A stretch of 50,136 bases of DNA. It comes from Streptomyces sp. ADI95-17 (GTDB taxonomy: Bacteria; Actinomycetota; Actinomycetes; Streptomycetales; Streptomycetaceae). Positions 34,900-43,111 of the stretch are shown piece by piece. Made by a program: the position numbers and the translations under genes. The notes beneath the pieces are model-generated. The model did not search any database, had not been told where the DNA came from, and worked only from the letters and a program-made list of their open reading frames with translations. The number at the start of each line of letters is the position of its first letter. Position 1 is the first letter of the stretch. The stretch is from positions 85,618 through 135,753 of the forward strand of contig NZ_ML123048.1 of NCBI RefSeq assembly GCF_003846175.1. Direction: 5' to 3'.

Positions 34900-35152
34900 G
34901 TCCTGTTGTCTCCGATTGAGGTGGACGTTGCGCATCTGAGGTTCGCGAACATCGCGCCGTACGGCCCCGCCCGTACGCCCGTCACGCCGTAGCAGTGCTT
35001 CGCGCTGCCCGTGACCCCGCGTGGATGCGACCTCGGTGCATGAGCCGTCCCTCGATCCTCAGGACCTTCGCACCTCTTTCCATGGCCCGGTCGCTGCGCG
35101 GTGCTCGCATACGAAGCCCCTCTTCACCGCGCTTGCGAATGCGAGGAACACC
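34900..35152 (+). promoter_or_regulatory. Long leader of the ABC-F gene with possible attenuator elements
   Basis: The leader contains a GAGG followed after 6 bases by a TTG-start mini-ORF of three codons (34928-34939, Met-Arg-Ile), overlapped by a 23-codon GTG frame (34921-34992). A perfect 7-base hairpin, CGTACGG with a 6-base loop (34958-34977), lies inside the latter, and a second stem (34991-35007) follows. Antibiotic-responsive ABC-F genes are often controlled by ribosome stalling on such leader ORFs. The elements are seen; their function is inferred. Confidence 0.4.
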
Positions 35153-36817
35153 ATGGCGACTCCCACCACCCCTCACGCCTCCGTCACCTGCTCCGCCCTG
35201 ACCTTCCGGTGGCCGGACGGCACCACCGTCCTCGACGGGCTCTCGCTAAGCATCGGCCGGGGACGCGTCGGCCTCGTCGGCAACAACGGCGCGGGCAAGT
35301 CCACACTTCTGCGACTGCTCGCCGGCCGACTGCGCCCGTCCCAGGGGTCGGTGACCGTCGGCGGCAGCCTCGCCCACCTTCCGCAGAACATCACCCTCGA
35401 CACGACACTGCGGGTGGACCGGGCCCTGGGCATCGCCGAGCGGCGCGAGGCGCTGCGCGCCATCGAGGCCGGGGACGTCGACGAGAAGCACTTCGAGACG
35501 ATCGGCGACGACTGGGACGTCGAGGAACGGGCCCTGGCGACACTGGGCTCGCTCGGCCTCGGCGGCATCGAACTCGACCGCACCGTTGGCCAGTTGTCCG
35601 GCGGGGAGACCGTCCTGCTGCGGCTGGCCGCGCTGCTGCTGGAGCGTCCCGACGTCCTGCTCCTGGACGAGCCCACCAACAACCTCGATGTGTTCGCCCG
35701 CCGCAGGCTCTACGAGGCCGTCGACTCCTGGCGCTCGGGGGTGCTGGTCGTGGTCAGCCATGACCGCGAACTGCTGGAGCGCGTGGACCGCATCGCCGAA
35801 CTGCGCACCGGCTCGGTGAACTGGTACGGCGGTGGCTGGTCGGCGTACGAGGAGGGCGTGGCCGCCGAACAGGAGGCCGCCGGGCGGATGTTGCGGGCCG
35901 CCGAGACCGATGTGCGCCGCCAGAAACGCGAACTGGAGGAGACCCGCCTGAAGCTGGCCCGGCGTCAGAAGAACGGCCGGAAGGCGGCGGCCGAGGGCGG
36001 CCTGCCCAAGATCCTGGCCGGCCGCCGGAAGCGGTCGGCGCAGGAATCGGCGGGCCGGCTGCGTGGCGTCCACGAGGAACGCCTCGATGAGGCGCGCGAA
36101 CGCCGGGAGGAGGCCGCCGCCGCGGTCCGCGACGACGCCGAGATCCGCGTGAGCCTCCCGCACACGGCGGTGCCCACCGGACGCACCGTGCTGAGCCTGC
36201 ACGGCTTGCGCCCCCGGTTCGGCAGACTGCGCGAGGCCGACCTCCAGGTGAACGGGCCCGAGCGGATCGCGCTCGTCGGCCGCAACGGCGCCGGGAAGAC
36301 GACGCTGCTGCGCACCCTCACCGGTGAACTGGCCCCGCTGGCCGGCGAGGCCAGGACCTTCGTACCGGTGCGGTTCCTTCCGCAGCGGCTCGATGTGCTG
36401 GACGAGGAACTGAGCGTCGTGGCGAACGTGGCCCGGACGGCGCCCGGGGTCACCGACAACCACATCCGCGCCCAGCTCGCCCGCTTCCTGTTCCAGGGCA
36501 AGCGCGCGGAGCAGCCCGCGGGCACCCTGTCGGGCGGGGAACGCTTCCGTGCCGCCCTCGCGGCGACGATGCTCGCCGCACCGGCCCCGCAGCTGCTGAT
36601 GATGGACGAGCCGACCAACAACCTGGACGTCGCCAGTGTGCGTCAGCTGACCGGTGCGCTCGACTCCTACGAGGGCGCGCTGCTGATCGCCAGTCACGAT
36701 CCGGCCTTCCTCGGATCGATCGGCATCACCAGGTGGCTGCTGGTCGACGAGGAGCTGCGGGAGACGAGCGCGGAGGAGGTGGCCGAGCTGTTCGCGGCGC
36801 CGGAGGCCGCCGGCTGA
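35153..36817 (+). CDS. ABC-F family ATP-binding protein (ribosome-associated, possible antibiotic resistance)
   Basis: 554 residues from the ATG at 35153 with GAGGAA just upstream. Two ABC ATPase domains without membrane segments: the first has GNNGAGKST, LSGGE and LLLDEPTNNLD; the second has GRNGAGKTT, LSGGERFRAAL and LMMDEPTNNLD. The linker (about 245-345) is a charged helical stretch rich in Arg, Glu and Lys, the position of the P-site tRNA interaction motif. ABC-F proteins act on the ribosome, either dislodging antibiotics or aiding stalled translation. The long structured leader favours an inducible resistance role, but no antibiotic class can be named. A very strong terminator follows. 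Confidence 0.93.
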   Translation: MATPTTPHASVTCSALTFRWPDGTTVLDGLSLSIGRGRVGLVGNNGAGKSTLLRLLAGRLRPSQGSVTVGGSLAHLPQNITLDTTLRVDRALGIAERREALRAIEAGDVDEKHFETIGDDWDVEERALATLGSLGLGGIELDRTVGQLSGGETVLLRLAALLLERPDVLLLDEPTNNLDVFARRRLYEAVDSWRSGVLVVVSHDRELLERVDRIAELRTGSVNWYGGGWSAYEEGVAAEQEAAGRMLRAAETDVRRQKRELEETRLKLARRQKNGRKAAAEGGLPKILAGRRKRSAQESAGRLRGVHEERLDEARERREEAAAAVRDDAEIRVSLPHTAVPTGRTVLSLHGLRPRFGRLREADLQVNGPERIALVGRNGAGKTTLLRTLTGELAPLAGEARTFVPVRFLPQRLDVLDEELSVVANVARTAPGVTDNHIRAQLARFLFQGKRAEQPAGTLSGGERFRAALAATMLAAPAPQLLMMDEPTNNLDVASVRQLTGALDSYEGALLIASHDPAFLGSIGITRWLLVDEELRETSAEEVAELFAAPEAAG

Positions 36818-36859
36818 GCGGTCGGCGGCGAGGTGTCTCCCGTACCGGCCGGACCGGGA

Positions 36860-36897
36860 CAGGGGTGCGGGCCGCCGTGCGGCGGCCCGCACCCCTG
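36860..36897. terminator. Very strong bidirectional hairpin terminator
   Basis: Perfect 17-base inverted repeat (left arm 36860-36876 starting CAGGGGTGCGGG, right arm 36881-36897) with a 4-base loop, between the convergent ABC-F and DUF305 genes. Confidence 0.92.
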
Positions 36898-36903
36898 CCG
36901 GGA

Positions 36904-37605
36904 TCAGAGCCTGTCGATGATCTTGTTCATCTGCTCGATCTCGGCGGTCTGGGCCGTGACGACGGCACCGGCGAGCTTCTTCGCTTCGGCGTTGTCGCCG
37001 TTCTTCTGCTCGTCCTCGGCCATGGTGACGGCGCCCTGGTGGTGCCCGATCATGAGCTGGGCGAACTTCTTGTCGAAGTCCTTGCCCTCGGCGGCGGCCA
37101 GATCGTCCATGTCCTTGCCGGACATCATTCCGGGCATCCCCGAACCGTCCGAGCCGTGGTCCATCCCGGGCATGTCACCCATCGAGGACGAGGACGAGGG
37201 CAGCGGCTTGCCCCACGACGTCAACCAGCCCTTCATCGTGTTGATCTCGGGGTCCTGGGCCTTCTCGATCGCGGTGGCCAGCTTCTTGATCTCGGGGTCG
37301 GCGGCGCGGCCGTCGGCCAGCTTCGCCATCTCGACGGCCTGCTGGTGGTGCGGGATCATCTGCTGCGCGAACTTCACGTCTGCGTCGTTGAACTCGCCGC
37401 CGGGGGTGGCCGGTGCGGAGGCACCCGCCGAGCCGTGGTCCATGCCGGGCATGGACGAGCCGTCGGACTTCGAGCCGTCGGAGGAGCCGTCGGACTTCGA
37501 GCCGTCGGAGGAGCCGCAGGCGGTCAGTGCCAGCGCGAGGACGGCGACGGTGCCGGCGGCCGCGAAGGTGCGGCGACGGGCGGCGGAGAAACGGGAAGCG
37601 GACAT
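36904..37605 (-). CDS. DUF305-domain lipoprotein
   Basis: 233 residues from the ATG at 37605. The N-terminus has basic residues, a hydrophobic stretch and the lipobox LTAC, so it should be a lipid-anchored surface protein. A Gly/Ser/Lys/Asp repeat (GSKSDGSS twice) and Met/Asp/His-rich segments (MPGMDHGS twice) follow. The DUF305 fold is a duplicated ferritin-like helical bundle with the paired motifs QQMIPHHQQAVEMA and QLMIGHHQGAVTMA. The Met/His-rich segments suggest metal binding, often copper, in related proteins; this is inference. It lies 103 bases after a DUF6153 gene on the same strand, a pairing probably functional. Confidence 0.92.
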   Translation of the reverse strand: MSASRFSAARRRTFAAAGTVAVLALALTACGSSDGSKSDGSSDGSKSDGSSMPGMDHGSAGASAPATPGGEFNDADVKFAQQMIPHHQQAVEMAKLADGRAADPEIKKLATAIEKAQDPEINTMKGWLTSWGKPLPSSSSSMGDMPGMDHGSDGSGMPGMMSGKDMDDLAAAEGKDFDKKFAQLMIGHHQGAVTMAEDEQKNGDNAEAKKLAGAVVTAQTAEIEQMNKIIDRL

Positions 37606-37708
37606 CACAGGTTCTTTCCAGGTGGCTGCGCCACGTCCGTGGCGCGCGAAACGGGCAGGTTCGTCCGGCCGGTCGGACCCCGAAGGGCCGTGGACCGGCG
37701 GAGTCCTG

Positions 37709-38128
37709 TCACGTCCGCGCGACGCACACCTGGAGCAGCAACTCTCTTCCGGCGAACGGCGGTCCCCGCCGGGCCGGACCGCGCACGGCCGCACGGCGCC
37801 CGGTGAGCGCCCGGACGCCAAGGAGCACCAGGCCCAGCGCCATCAGCAGCGGCAGCACCCGGTCACGGGCATGGGTGAATACGCATGACTCGCCGTTCAT
37901 CGCGGACATCGTGTCCACCGCCCGGGCGGGAGCGTGCTCGCCCCGCACGGCGAAGTGGCCCGCACTCACCTGCATGGACCCCGGTGCGGACGCCGTCACG
38001 GCCGTCGCGTCGTGGCAGCCGTCCGCGGCGCTCGCGGGTGCTCCGTGCATGAGGAACAGCCCGAGCAGGACGGCACAGAGCACCAGCAGCCGGGACGTTC
38101 CCGGTGTGCGTGTGTGTCCGCGATCCAC
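37709..38128 (-). CDS. DUF6153-like small membrane protein
   Basis: 139 residues. There is a hydrophobic N-terminal segment (LLVLCAVLLGLFLMHGAPASA), an extracytoplasmic region with two cysteines (DGCHDA and ESCVFT) and several histidines, then a second hydrophobic segment (VLPLLMALGLVLLGVRAL) and an arginine-rich cytoplasmic tail. This plan resembles the Streptomyces DUF6153 family commonly found beside DUF305 genes. It precedes the DUF305 lipoprotein in the same direction, likely in one unit, and lies downstream of a metal-exporting ATPase. A role in metal handling at the cell surface is plausible but unproven. Confidence 0.8.
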   Translation of the reverse strand: MDRGHTRTPGTSRLLVLCAVLLGLFLMHGAPASAADGCHDATAVTASAPGSMQVSAGHFAVRGEHAPARAVDTMSAMNGESCVFTHARDRVLPLLMALGLVLLGVRALTGRRAAVRGPARRGPPFAGRELLLQVCVART

Positions 38129-38230
38129 GGCTGCCTCGGATTGCTCGGTCGTACGGGTCGATGGGCCCTGCGGTGTGCGCCCGACGATACCCCCACCGGG
38201 TTTCCCGCCCGCCGACGCCCTGCCCGGGGT

Positions 38231-40207
38231 TCAGCGGCCGCTCTCGGCGCGCGTCCAGGCGGCGTCGCGGAGCAGGCGCAGACCGTTGAGGCCGACGATC
38301 ACGGTGGAGCCCTCGTGCCCGGCGACGCCCAGCGGGAGCGGCAGTGTGCCGGCCAGGTCCCAGACGACGAGGCCGGTGATGAAGACGGCCGCGATCACCA
38401 GGTTCTGCACGACCAGGCGGCGGCATCGCCGCGAGAGCGCCACGGCGGTGGGGACGGTGGCGAGTTCGTCTCGGACCACGACGGCGTCGGCGGTCTCCAG
38501 GGCGAGGTCGGAGCCCGCCCGGCCCATGGCGATGCCGGTGTGGGCGGCGGCCAGTGCGGGGGCGTCGTTCACGCCGTCCCCGACCACGAGCACCTTGTGT
38601 CCGACGCACTCCATCCCCCTGACCGCGTGCACCTTCTCCTGCGGCAGCAGACCGGCCCGTACGTCCTCGATCCCGGCCTCGGCGCCCAGCCGGGCGGCGG
38701 CGCGCGGGTTGTCCCCGGTGACCAGTACCGGCGTTCGGCCGGTGAGTCCGGTGAGGCGGGCGACGGTGGAGCGGGCATCGGGGCGCAGCCGGTCGGCGAT
38801 GCCCAGGACGCCGACGGGTGTGCCGTCGAGTACGACCAGTACGGCGGTACGGCCGGCCTCCTCCAGGCGTGCGGCGAGTCCGGCGGCCGGTTCGGCGGCA
38901 CCGGGACGGACGTCCAGCAGGCGGGCCGGGCTCCCGACGGCGACCGTGCGGCCGTCCACGGTGGCGGTGACGCCGGTGCCCGGGGCGGAGGTGAAGTCCG
39001 CCACCGGGGGAAGGGCGAGTCCCCGGGTCCGGGCGGCCTCGGTGACGGCACGGGCGAGGGGGTGTTCGCTGGGGTGCTCGGCCGCCGCCGCCAGGGTGAG
39101 CAGGGCGTCCTCGGTCAGGCCCGGGGCCGGGAGCGGACGGATGTCGGTGACCCGCGGGGTGCCTTCGGTCAGGGTGCCGGTCTTGTCGAGCGCGACGGCG
39201 TCGATCTGACCGAGGCGCTCCATCACCACGGCGGACTTGATGAGGACCCCGTGCCGTCCGGCGTTGGCGATCGCGGACAGCAGCGGCGGCATCGTGGCCA
39301 GTACCACGGCGCACGGCGATGCCACGATCATGAAGGTCATCGCCCGGAGCAGCGTCGGCTGCAGTGCCGCGCCGAAGGCCAGGGGCACGGCGAACAGGAC
39401 GACGGTGGCGGCCACCATGCCGATCGAGTACCGCTGTTCGACCTTCTCGATGAACAGTTGGGTGGGGGCCTTCGTCCCGGATGCCTCCTCGACCATGGTG
39501 ACGATCCGGGCGATCACCGAATCGGACGGGTCGCGCTCCACGGTCACCCGCAGCGCCCCGGTGCCGTTCAGGGTTCCCGCGAAGACCTCGTCGCCGGGCT
39601 CCTTGGTCACCGGCAGCGGTTCGCCCGTGATGGTTGCCTGGTCCACCTCGCTCGCCCCGTCGAGGACCCGGCCGTCGGCCCCGACGCGTTCGCCGGGACG
39701 TACCAGGATCACGTCCCCGATCCTCAACTCCTCGGTGGGAACGGCCTCTTCGGCTCCCCCGGTGCCGAGGCGGGTAGCCCTGGCGGGGGCGAGGTCGAGC
39801 AGTCCGCGTACCGAGTCCGCCGTCCGCGCGGTGGCGAATGCCTCCAGTGCTCCCGAGGTGGCGAAGATGACGATCAGCAGGGCGCCGTCCAGCACCTGGC
39901 CGATCGCCGCCGCGCCGAGCGCCGCGACGACCATCAGCAGGTCGACGTCGAGGGTCTTCTCCCTGAGCGCCTTCAGCCCTTCCCGGCCCGGCTCCCAGCC
40001 GCCGGCGATGTACGTCAGCGCGTACAGCGGGCCCCACGCCCACCACGGGGCGCCGAGCAGTTGCAGGGGCAGCGCGGCCAGGAACAGCAGCAGCGCCGCC
40101 GCGGCCCAGCGGGCCTCCGGAAGGGCCAGGATCCGGGTGCGCCGCCCAGAGCCCCCCGTTCGGACCGGGCCGGCGGGCGCGGCCGGGCGGGTGAGGGTGG
40201 AAGACAT
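38231..40207 (-). CDS. P1B-4-type heavy-metal-exporting ATPase (Ni/Co/Fe class)
   Basis: 658 residues. There is no N-terminal metal-binding domain. The transmembrane metal site has SPC (297-299, in IVASPCAVV) and a late HEGST motif (near 630), the pair that defines subgroup P1B-4, which exports cobalt, nickel or ferrous iron. The soluble domains show TITGEP (192-197, actuator), DKTGTLTEG with the phosphorylated Asp341, the nucleotide-domain HP pair (SEHPLARAV) and GDGVNDAPAL. It is divergent from an NmtR-like ArsR sensor 101 bases away, the same pairing as NmtR with CtpJ in mycobacteria, so expression is probably induced by nickel or cobalt. Confidence 0.94.
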   Translation of the reverse strand: MSSTLTRPAAPAGPVRTGGSGRRTRILALPEARWAAAALLLFLAALPLQLLGAPWWAWGPLYALTYIAGGWEPGREGLKALREKTLDVDLLMVVAALGAAAIGQVLDGALLIVIFATSGALEAFATARTADSVRGLLDLAPARATRLGTGGAEEAVPTEELRIGDVILVRPGERVGADGRVLDGASEVDQATITGEPLPVTKEPGDEVFAGTLNGTGALRVTVERDPSDSVIARIVTMVEEASGTKAPTQLFIEKVEQRYSIGMVAATVVLFAVPLAFGAALQPTLLRAMTFMIVASPCAVVLATMPPLLSAIANAGRHGVLIKSAVVMERLGQIDAVALDKTGTLTEGTPRVTDIRPLPAPGLTEDALLTLAAAAEHPSEHPLARAVTEAARTRGLALPPVADFTSAPGTGVTATVDGRTVAVGSPARLLDVRPGAAEPAAGLAARLEEAGRTAVLVVLDGTPVGVLGIADRLRPDARSTVARLTGLTGRTPVLVTGDNPRAAARLGAEAGIEDVRAGLLPQEKVHAVRGMECVGHKVLVVGDGVNDAPALAAAHTGIAMGRAGSDLALETADAVVVRDELATVPTAVALSRRCRRLVVQNLVIAAVFITGLVVWDLAGTLPLPLGVAGHEGSTVIVGLNGLRLLRDAAWTRAESGR

Positions 40208-40267
40208 GAGCGCGATCCTTCACGCGAGGGGGCGGAGTGGTTCGATCCCCGCACCATACAGGATCAC

Positions 40268-40291
40268 ATGAACACGCATTCATGTATTCAT
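40268..40291. promoter_or_regulatory. Probable ArsR/NmtR operator
   Basis: AT-rich dyad with repeated ATGAA/TTCAT elements (ATGAACACGCATTCAT, then GTATTCAT), typical of SmtB/ArsR-family sites, placed between the divergent ATPase and sensor genes, 18 bases before the sensor start. Confidence 0.65.
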
Positions 40292-40308
40292 CTCCGTAGG
40301 ATGAGGGC

Positions 40309-40713
40309 ATGGGCCACGGAGTTGACGCGAAGACCGCTGCCACCGCGCGCGAGCGCCTCGACGCGGTGGGGGCCGGTGATGTGGCATCCACCCTCCAGGC
40401 GCTGGCCACCCCGTCCCGGCTCCGCATCCTGGCCCGCCTCCAGGAGGGCCCCTGCCCCGCGACGGAGCTCGCCGACGCGGTCGGCATGGAGCAGTCCGCC
40501 TGCTCCCACCAGCTGCGACTGCTGCGCAACCTCGGTCTGGTCACCGGCGAGCGGCGGGGCCGCTCGGTGATCTACGCGCTGTACGACAACCACGTGGCCG
40601 AACTCCTCGACCAGGCCCTCTTCCACGTCGAGCACCTGCGCCTGGGGCTGCACGACACCCCGACGCAGGCCGCCGCGGAGGCGGACGGCGCGGTGGCCGC
40701 CGCCTCCCGCTGA
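40309..40713 (+). CDS. nmtR: ArsR/SmtB-family Ni(II)/Co(II) sensor repressor, NmtR-like
   Basis: 134 residues. The N-terminus MGHGV matches that of mycobacterial NmtR, where these residues take part in nickel binding. The winged helix is clear: ATPSRLRILARLQEGP, AVGMEQSACSHQLRLLRNLG and ERRGRSVIYALYD. The C-terminal helix carries Asp93, His95, His106 and His109, with the spacing of the NmtR alpha-5 metal site, plus His115. It should repress itself and the divergent P1B-4 ATPase until nickel or cobalt binds. GGATGAGGG precedes the ATG. It converges with the alpha/beta hydrolase gene 13 bases away. Confidence 0.92.
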   Translation: MGHGVDAKTAATARERLDAVGAGDVASTLQALATPSRLRILARLQEGPCPATELADAVGMEQSACSHQLRLLRNLGLVTGERRGRSVIYALYDNHVAELLDQALFHVEHLRLGLHDTPTQAAAEADGAVAAASR

Positions 40714-40726
40714 CCCCGGCACCGCC

Positions 40727-41551
40727 CTACCGGGCGCGCAGGCCGGTCAGGAAGTCTCCGAGAATCTCACCGAAGGCGTCCGGCTTCTCCATGTTGGGGT
40801 AGTGGGCGGCACCCTCGACGATCATCTCCCGCCCGTGGGCGACCGTCCGCACCAGGCGACGGGCCATGGCGAGCTGGTCCGCCCCGTCGATGCCGCCGTT
40901 GACCGCCAGGACCGGGACCTCGATCCCGGCCGCCCGCGTCCAGGTGTCGGGGACGGGCACCCGCAGGTCGGGTTCGTCGCCGCGGTGCTTGGAGAGCGTC
41001 CGGGCCGCCATCTCGCGCACCCGTCGCACGACGGTGCCGTCGACCTCGTCGAGCGTGCGGTGCGGGCCCGCCGCGAAGAGCATGAAGGCGTCGAGCCACC
41101 CCTCGATGTCACCCGCCTCCAGCGCGCGGGCCTGTGCGGCCAGGACCTGCCCGCACCAGGGGTCGACGAATTCGGGCTCACTGGTCCCCGCCCCGCTGAC
41201 GACCAGCGCACGCACCAGGTCCGGGTGTTCGAGCGCGGTGTCGACCGCGGTGGCCGCACCCATCGACAGTCCGGCCAGGACCGCGGGCCCGGCGTCGAGG
41301 TGGCGCAGCAGTGCGGCCACGTCGTCGGTGTGACGGAAGGGCCTGGTCGCGTTGGCCGATCCGCCGTGTCCGCGGGCGTCCGGCACGATCACGCGGTGAC
41401 GGCGGGCGAGCTCCGGCACCTGGTCGTCCCACATCCCGTGGTCGACGAAGCCGCCGTGCAGCAGCACCAGCAGCGGGCCCTCGCCGACGTCGCGGTGGAC
41501 GAGGCGCCCGTCCTCGGTCTCGATGAAGTTCAGCTCGGAAGCAGCATTCAT
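40727..41551 (-). CDS. Alpha/beta hydrolase
   Basis: 274 residues from the ATG at 41551. Fold markers are LVLLHGGFVDHGMWDDQV (oxyanion region HGG), DARGHGGS, the nucleophile elbow LAGLSMGAA with Ser in GxSxG, an acid near NGGIDGAD and the final His in EGAAHYPNMEKP. These place it with small-molecule hydrolases such as esterases, haloperoxidase-like or enol-lactone hydrolases. A longer frame upstream to 42067 is only the shadow of the divergent MarR gene. Two operator-like sites cover its start, the first overlapping the start codon, so MarR repression is likely. Substrate unknown, probably the MarR ligand or a relative. Confidence 0.92.
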   Translation of the reverse strand: MNAASELNFIETEDGRLVHRDVGEGPLLVLLHGGFVDHGMWDDQVPELARRHRVIVPDARGHGGSANATRPFRHTDDVAALLRHLDAGPAVLAGLSMGAATAVDTALEHPDLVRALVVSGAGTSEPEFVDPWCGQVLAAQARALEAGDIEGWLDAFMLFAAGPHRTLDEVDGTVVRRVREMAARTLSKHRGDEPDLRVPVPDTWTRAAGIEVPVLAVNGGIDGADQLAMARRLVRTVAHGREMIVEGAAHYPNMEKPDAFGEILGDFLTGLRAR

Positions 41552-41598
41552 GACAACCAAGGTGCCATTCTCTGGCCACATTGACAACCAGGGTGTCA
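41551..41598. promoter_or_regulatory. Two MarR operator copies between divergent hydrolase and MarR genes
   Basis: TGACAACCAGGGTGTCA (41582-41598) is a 17-base dyad with 7 of 8 pairs matching; TGACAACCAAGGTGCCA (41551-41567) is a weaker copy exactly 31 bases away, about three helical turns, so both face the same side of DNA. The first overlaps the hydrolase start codon; the second ends 10 bases before marR. Confidence 0.75.
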
Positions 41599-41608
41599 TG
41601 ATTGCCGG

Positions 41609-42082
41609 ATGACCGACATCGACCCGCCCCTGGCACCCGAGGAACTGGCCCATCGGCTGACGGAGGTCTTCGCCCTGGTCGGCCCGCTCTACCGGCGTGT
41701 GCAGCGCAAGGTGGAACAGGCCGCCCCGATCGAGGGCCTCTCCGTCGGGGTGCGCGCCGTACTGGATCTGCTGCGTGAGAACGGACCCATGACGGTCCCG
41801 CAGATGGGCCGGGCACAGGCGCTGAGCCGGCAGTTCGTGCAGCGCATGGTCAACGACGCCGCCGCGGCGCGGCTGGTCGAGATCATCCCGAACCCCGCGC
41901 ACCAGCGGTCCTCGCTGGTCCGGCTGACCGGGAGCGGACGGGCGGCGATCCTCGCGGCCCTGGCCCGCGAGGCATCGCTGCTGCGCCAGGTGGACGGGGA
42001 GCTCACCGACGCCGATGTGACGGCCTGCGTACGGGTGCTCGGCCGGATGCTGGAGGCCTTCGACCACGTCGACGTCGACTGA
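41609..42082 (+). CDS. MarR-family transcriptional regulator
   Basis: 157 residues. The winged helix-turn-helix centre reads GLSVGVRAVLDLLRENGPMT, VPQMGRAQALSRQFVQRMVN and the wing NPAHQRSSLVRLT, flanked by dimerisation helices. The family binds short palindromes as a dimer and usually releases on binding phenolic or other small ligands. The ATG at 41609 has no evident ribosome binding site; a leaderless transcript is possible. It is divergent from the alpha/beta hydrolase with shared operators, so autoregulation and control of the hydrolase are expected. A perfect hairpin follows its stop. Confidence 0.93.
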   Translation: MTDIDPPLAPEELAHRLTEVFALVGPLYRRVQRKVEQAAPIEGLSVGVRAVLDLLRENGPMTVPQMGRAQALSRQFVQRMVNDAAAARLVEIIPNPAHQRSSLVRLTGSGRAAILAALAREASLLRQVDGELTDADVTACVRVLGRMLEAFDHVDVD

Positions 42083-42092
42083 GACCGGGCAC

Positions 42093-42120
42093 GGTCACCG
42101 CCCGGGACGGGGCGGTGACC
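42093..42120 (+). terminator. Hairpin terminator after the MarR gene
   Basis: Perfect 11-base arms (GGTCACCGCCC and complement) with a 6-base loop, starting 11 bases after the MarR stop; it separates it from glpF. Confidence 0.85.
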
Positions 42121-42219
42121 GGTGTGTCCGTCACCGAATGCGGATCCAACTGCCCCCGTCTACGCTCGGATGTGGATCTGTGCCGCAGAGGTCGTGGATC
42201 GACAGGAAGCGAGATCCCC

Positions 42220-43065
42220 ATGGAGCGGCTCAAGCGGTCGGGACTCGTCGGGGAACTCTCCGCGGAGTTCCTCGGCACGATGATTCTCATCCTCTTCGGC
42301 TGTGGTGTGGTGGCCCAGGTCGCGGCGGGCGGCGCACTCACCGATCCGCCGGGCGGCCTCGGGAATCACGACAGCATCGCCTGGGCATGGGGGCTCGGAG
42401 TCACCCTGGGCGTCTATGTGGCGGGCCGGCTCAGCGGAGCCCATCTCAACCCCGCCGTGACCCTCTCCCTCGCCGCGTTCAAGGATTTCCCCTGGAAGAA
42501 GGTGGCGCCGTACTCGCTGGCCCAGCTCGTGGGTGCGTTCGTCGCGGCGCTGCTGGTGCGCTGGAATTACACCGAGGCGCTGGCGAAGGCGGACCCGGGG
42601 CACACCATCAAGACCCAGACGGTGTTCTCCACCCTGCCGGCCAACGGAAACCCCGCGCTCCCGGTGCACGAATGGGGTGCGCTGCGGGACCAGGTCATCG
42701 GCACCGCGATCCTGGTGCTGCTGATCTTCGCGGTCACCGACCTCCTCAACACCCCGCCGGGCGCCAATCTCGGGCCGTTCATCGTGGGTCTCATCGTGGT
42801 GGCCATCGGCATGGCGTTCGGCACCAACGCCGGATACGCCATCAACCCGGCCCGTGACCTCGGCCCCCGGCTCGCGAGCTTCCTCACCGGCTACGGCGGG
42901 GCGTGGCGGGATCAGTACGGGAACTTCTACTTCTGGGTGCCGATCGTGGGCCCGCTGGTCGGCGGTCCGCTGGGGGCCTTCTTCTACAAGGTCTTCATCA
43001 GCCGTTTCCTGCCCTCGGTGGAGGCCGAGCCGGAGGGGAGCATCCCCGTACCGACGGAGAAGTGA
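42220..43065 (+). CDS. glpF: Glycerol uptake facilitator (MIP/aquaglyceroporin)
   Basis: 281 residues from the ATG at 42220 with AGGAAG upstream. Six hydrophobic segments and the two half-helix pore motifs are visible: SGAHLNPAVTLSLA (near residue 90) and GYAINPARDLGPR (near 210); the Asp after NPAR is the usual mark of glycerol-conducting members. EFLGTMILILFGCGVVA is the typical first helix. Extracytoplasmic loops are longer than in E. coli GlpF, as in other actinomycete proteins. It allows passive glycerol entry and is followed after 46 bases by glycerol kinase, which traps the substrate. Confidence 0.95.
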   Translation: MERLKRSGLVGELSAEFLGTMILILFGCGVVAQVAAGGALTDPPGGLGNHDSIAWAWGLGVTLGVYVAGRLSGAHLNPAVTLSLAAFKDFPWKKVAPYSLAQLVGAFVAALLVRWNYTEALAKADPGHTIKTQTVFSTLPANGNPALPVHEWGALRDQVIGTAILVLLIFAVTDLLNTPPGANLGPFIVGLIVVAIGMAFGTNAGYAINPARDLGPRLASFLTGYGGAWRDQYGNFYFWVPIVGPLVGGPLGAFFYKVFISRFLPSVEAEPEGSIPVPTEK

Positions 43066-43111
43066 CGCCCGGTTCCATCACCGAGCCCGGACTCAGGAGA
43101 GGCAGCATGCC

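Noticed and set aside
37863..40544. An 893-residue minus-strand frame over the metal ATPase
   Set aside because: Out-of-phase reading of the ATPase gene; no motifs, and it would cross the divergent promoter and the sensor gene.
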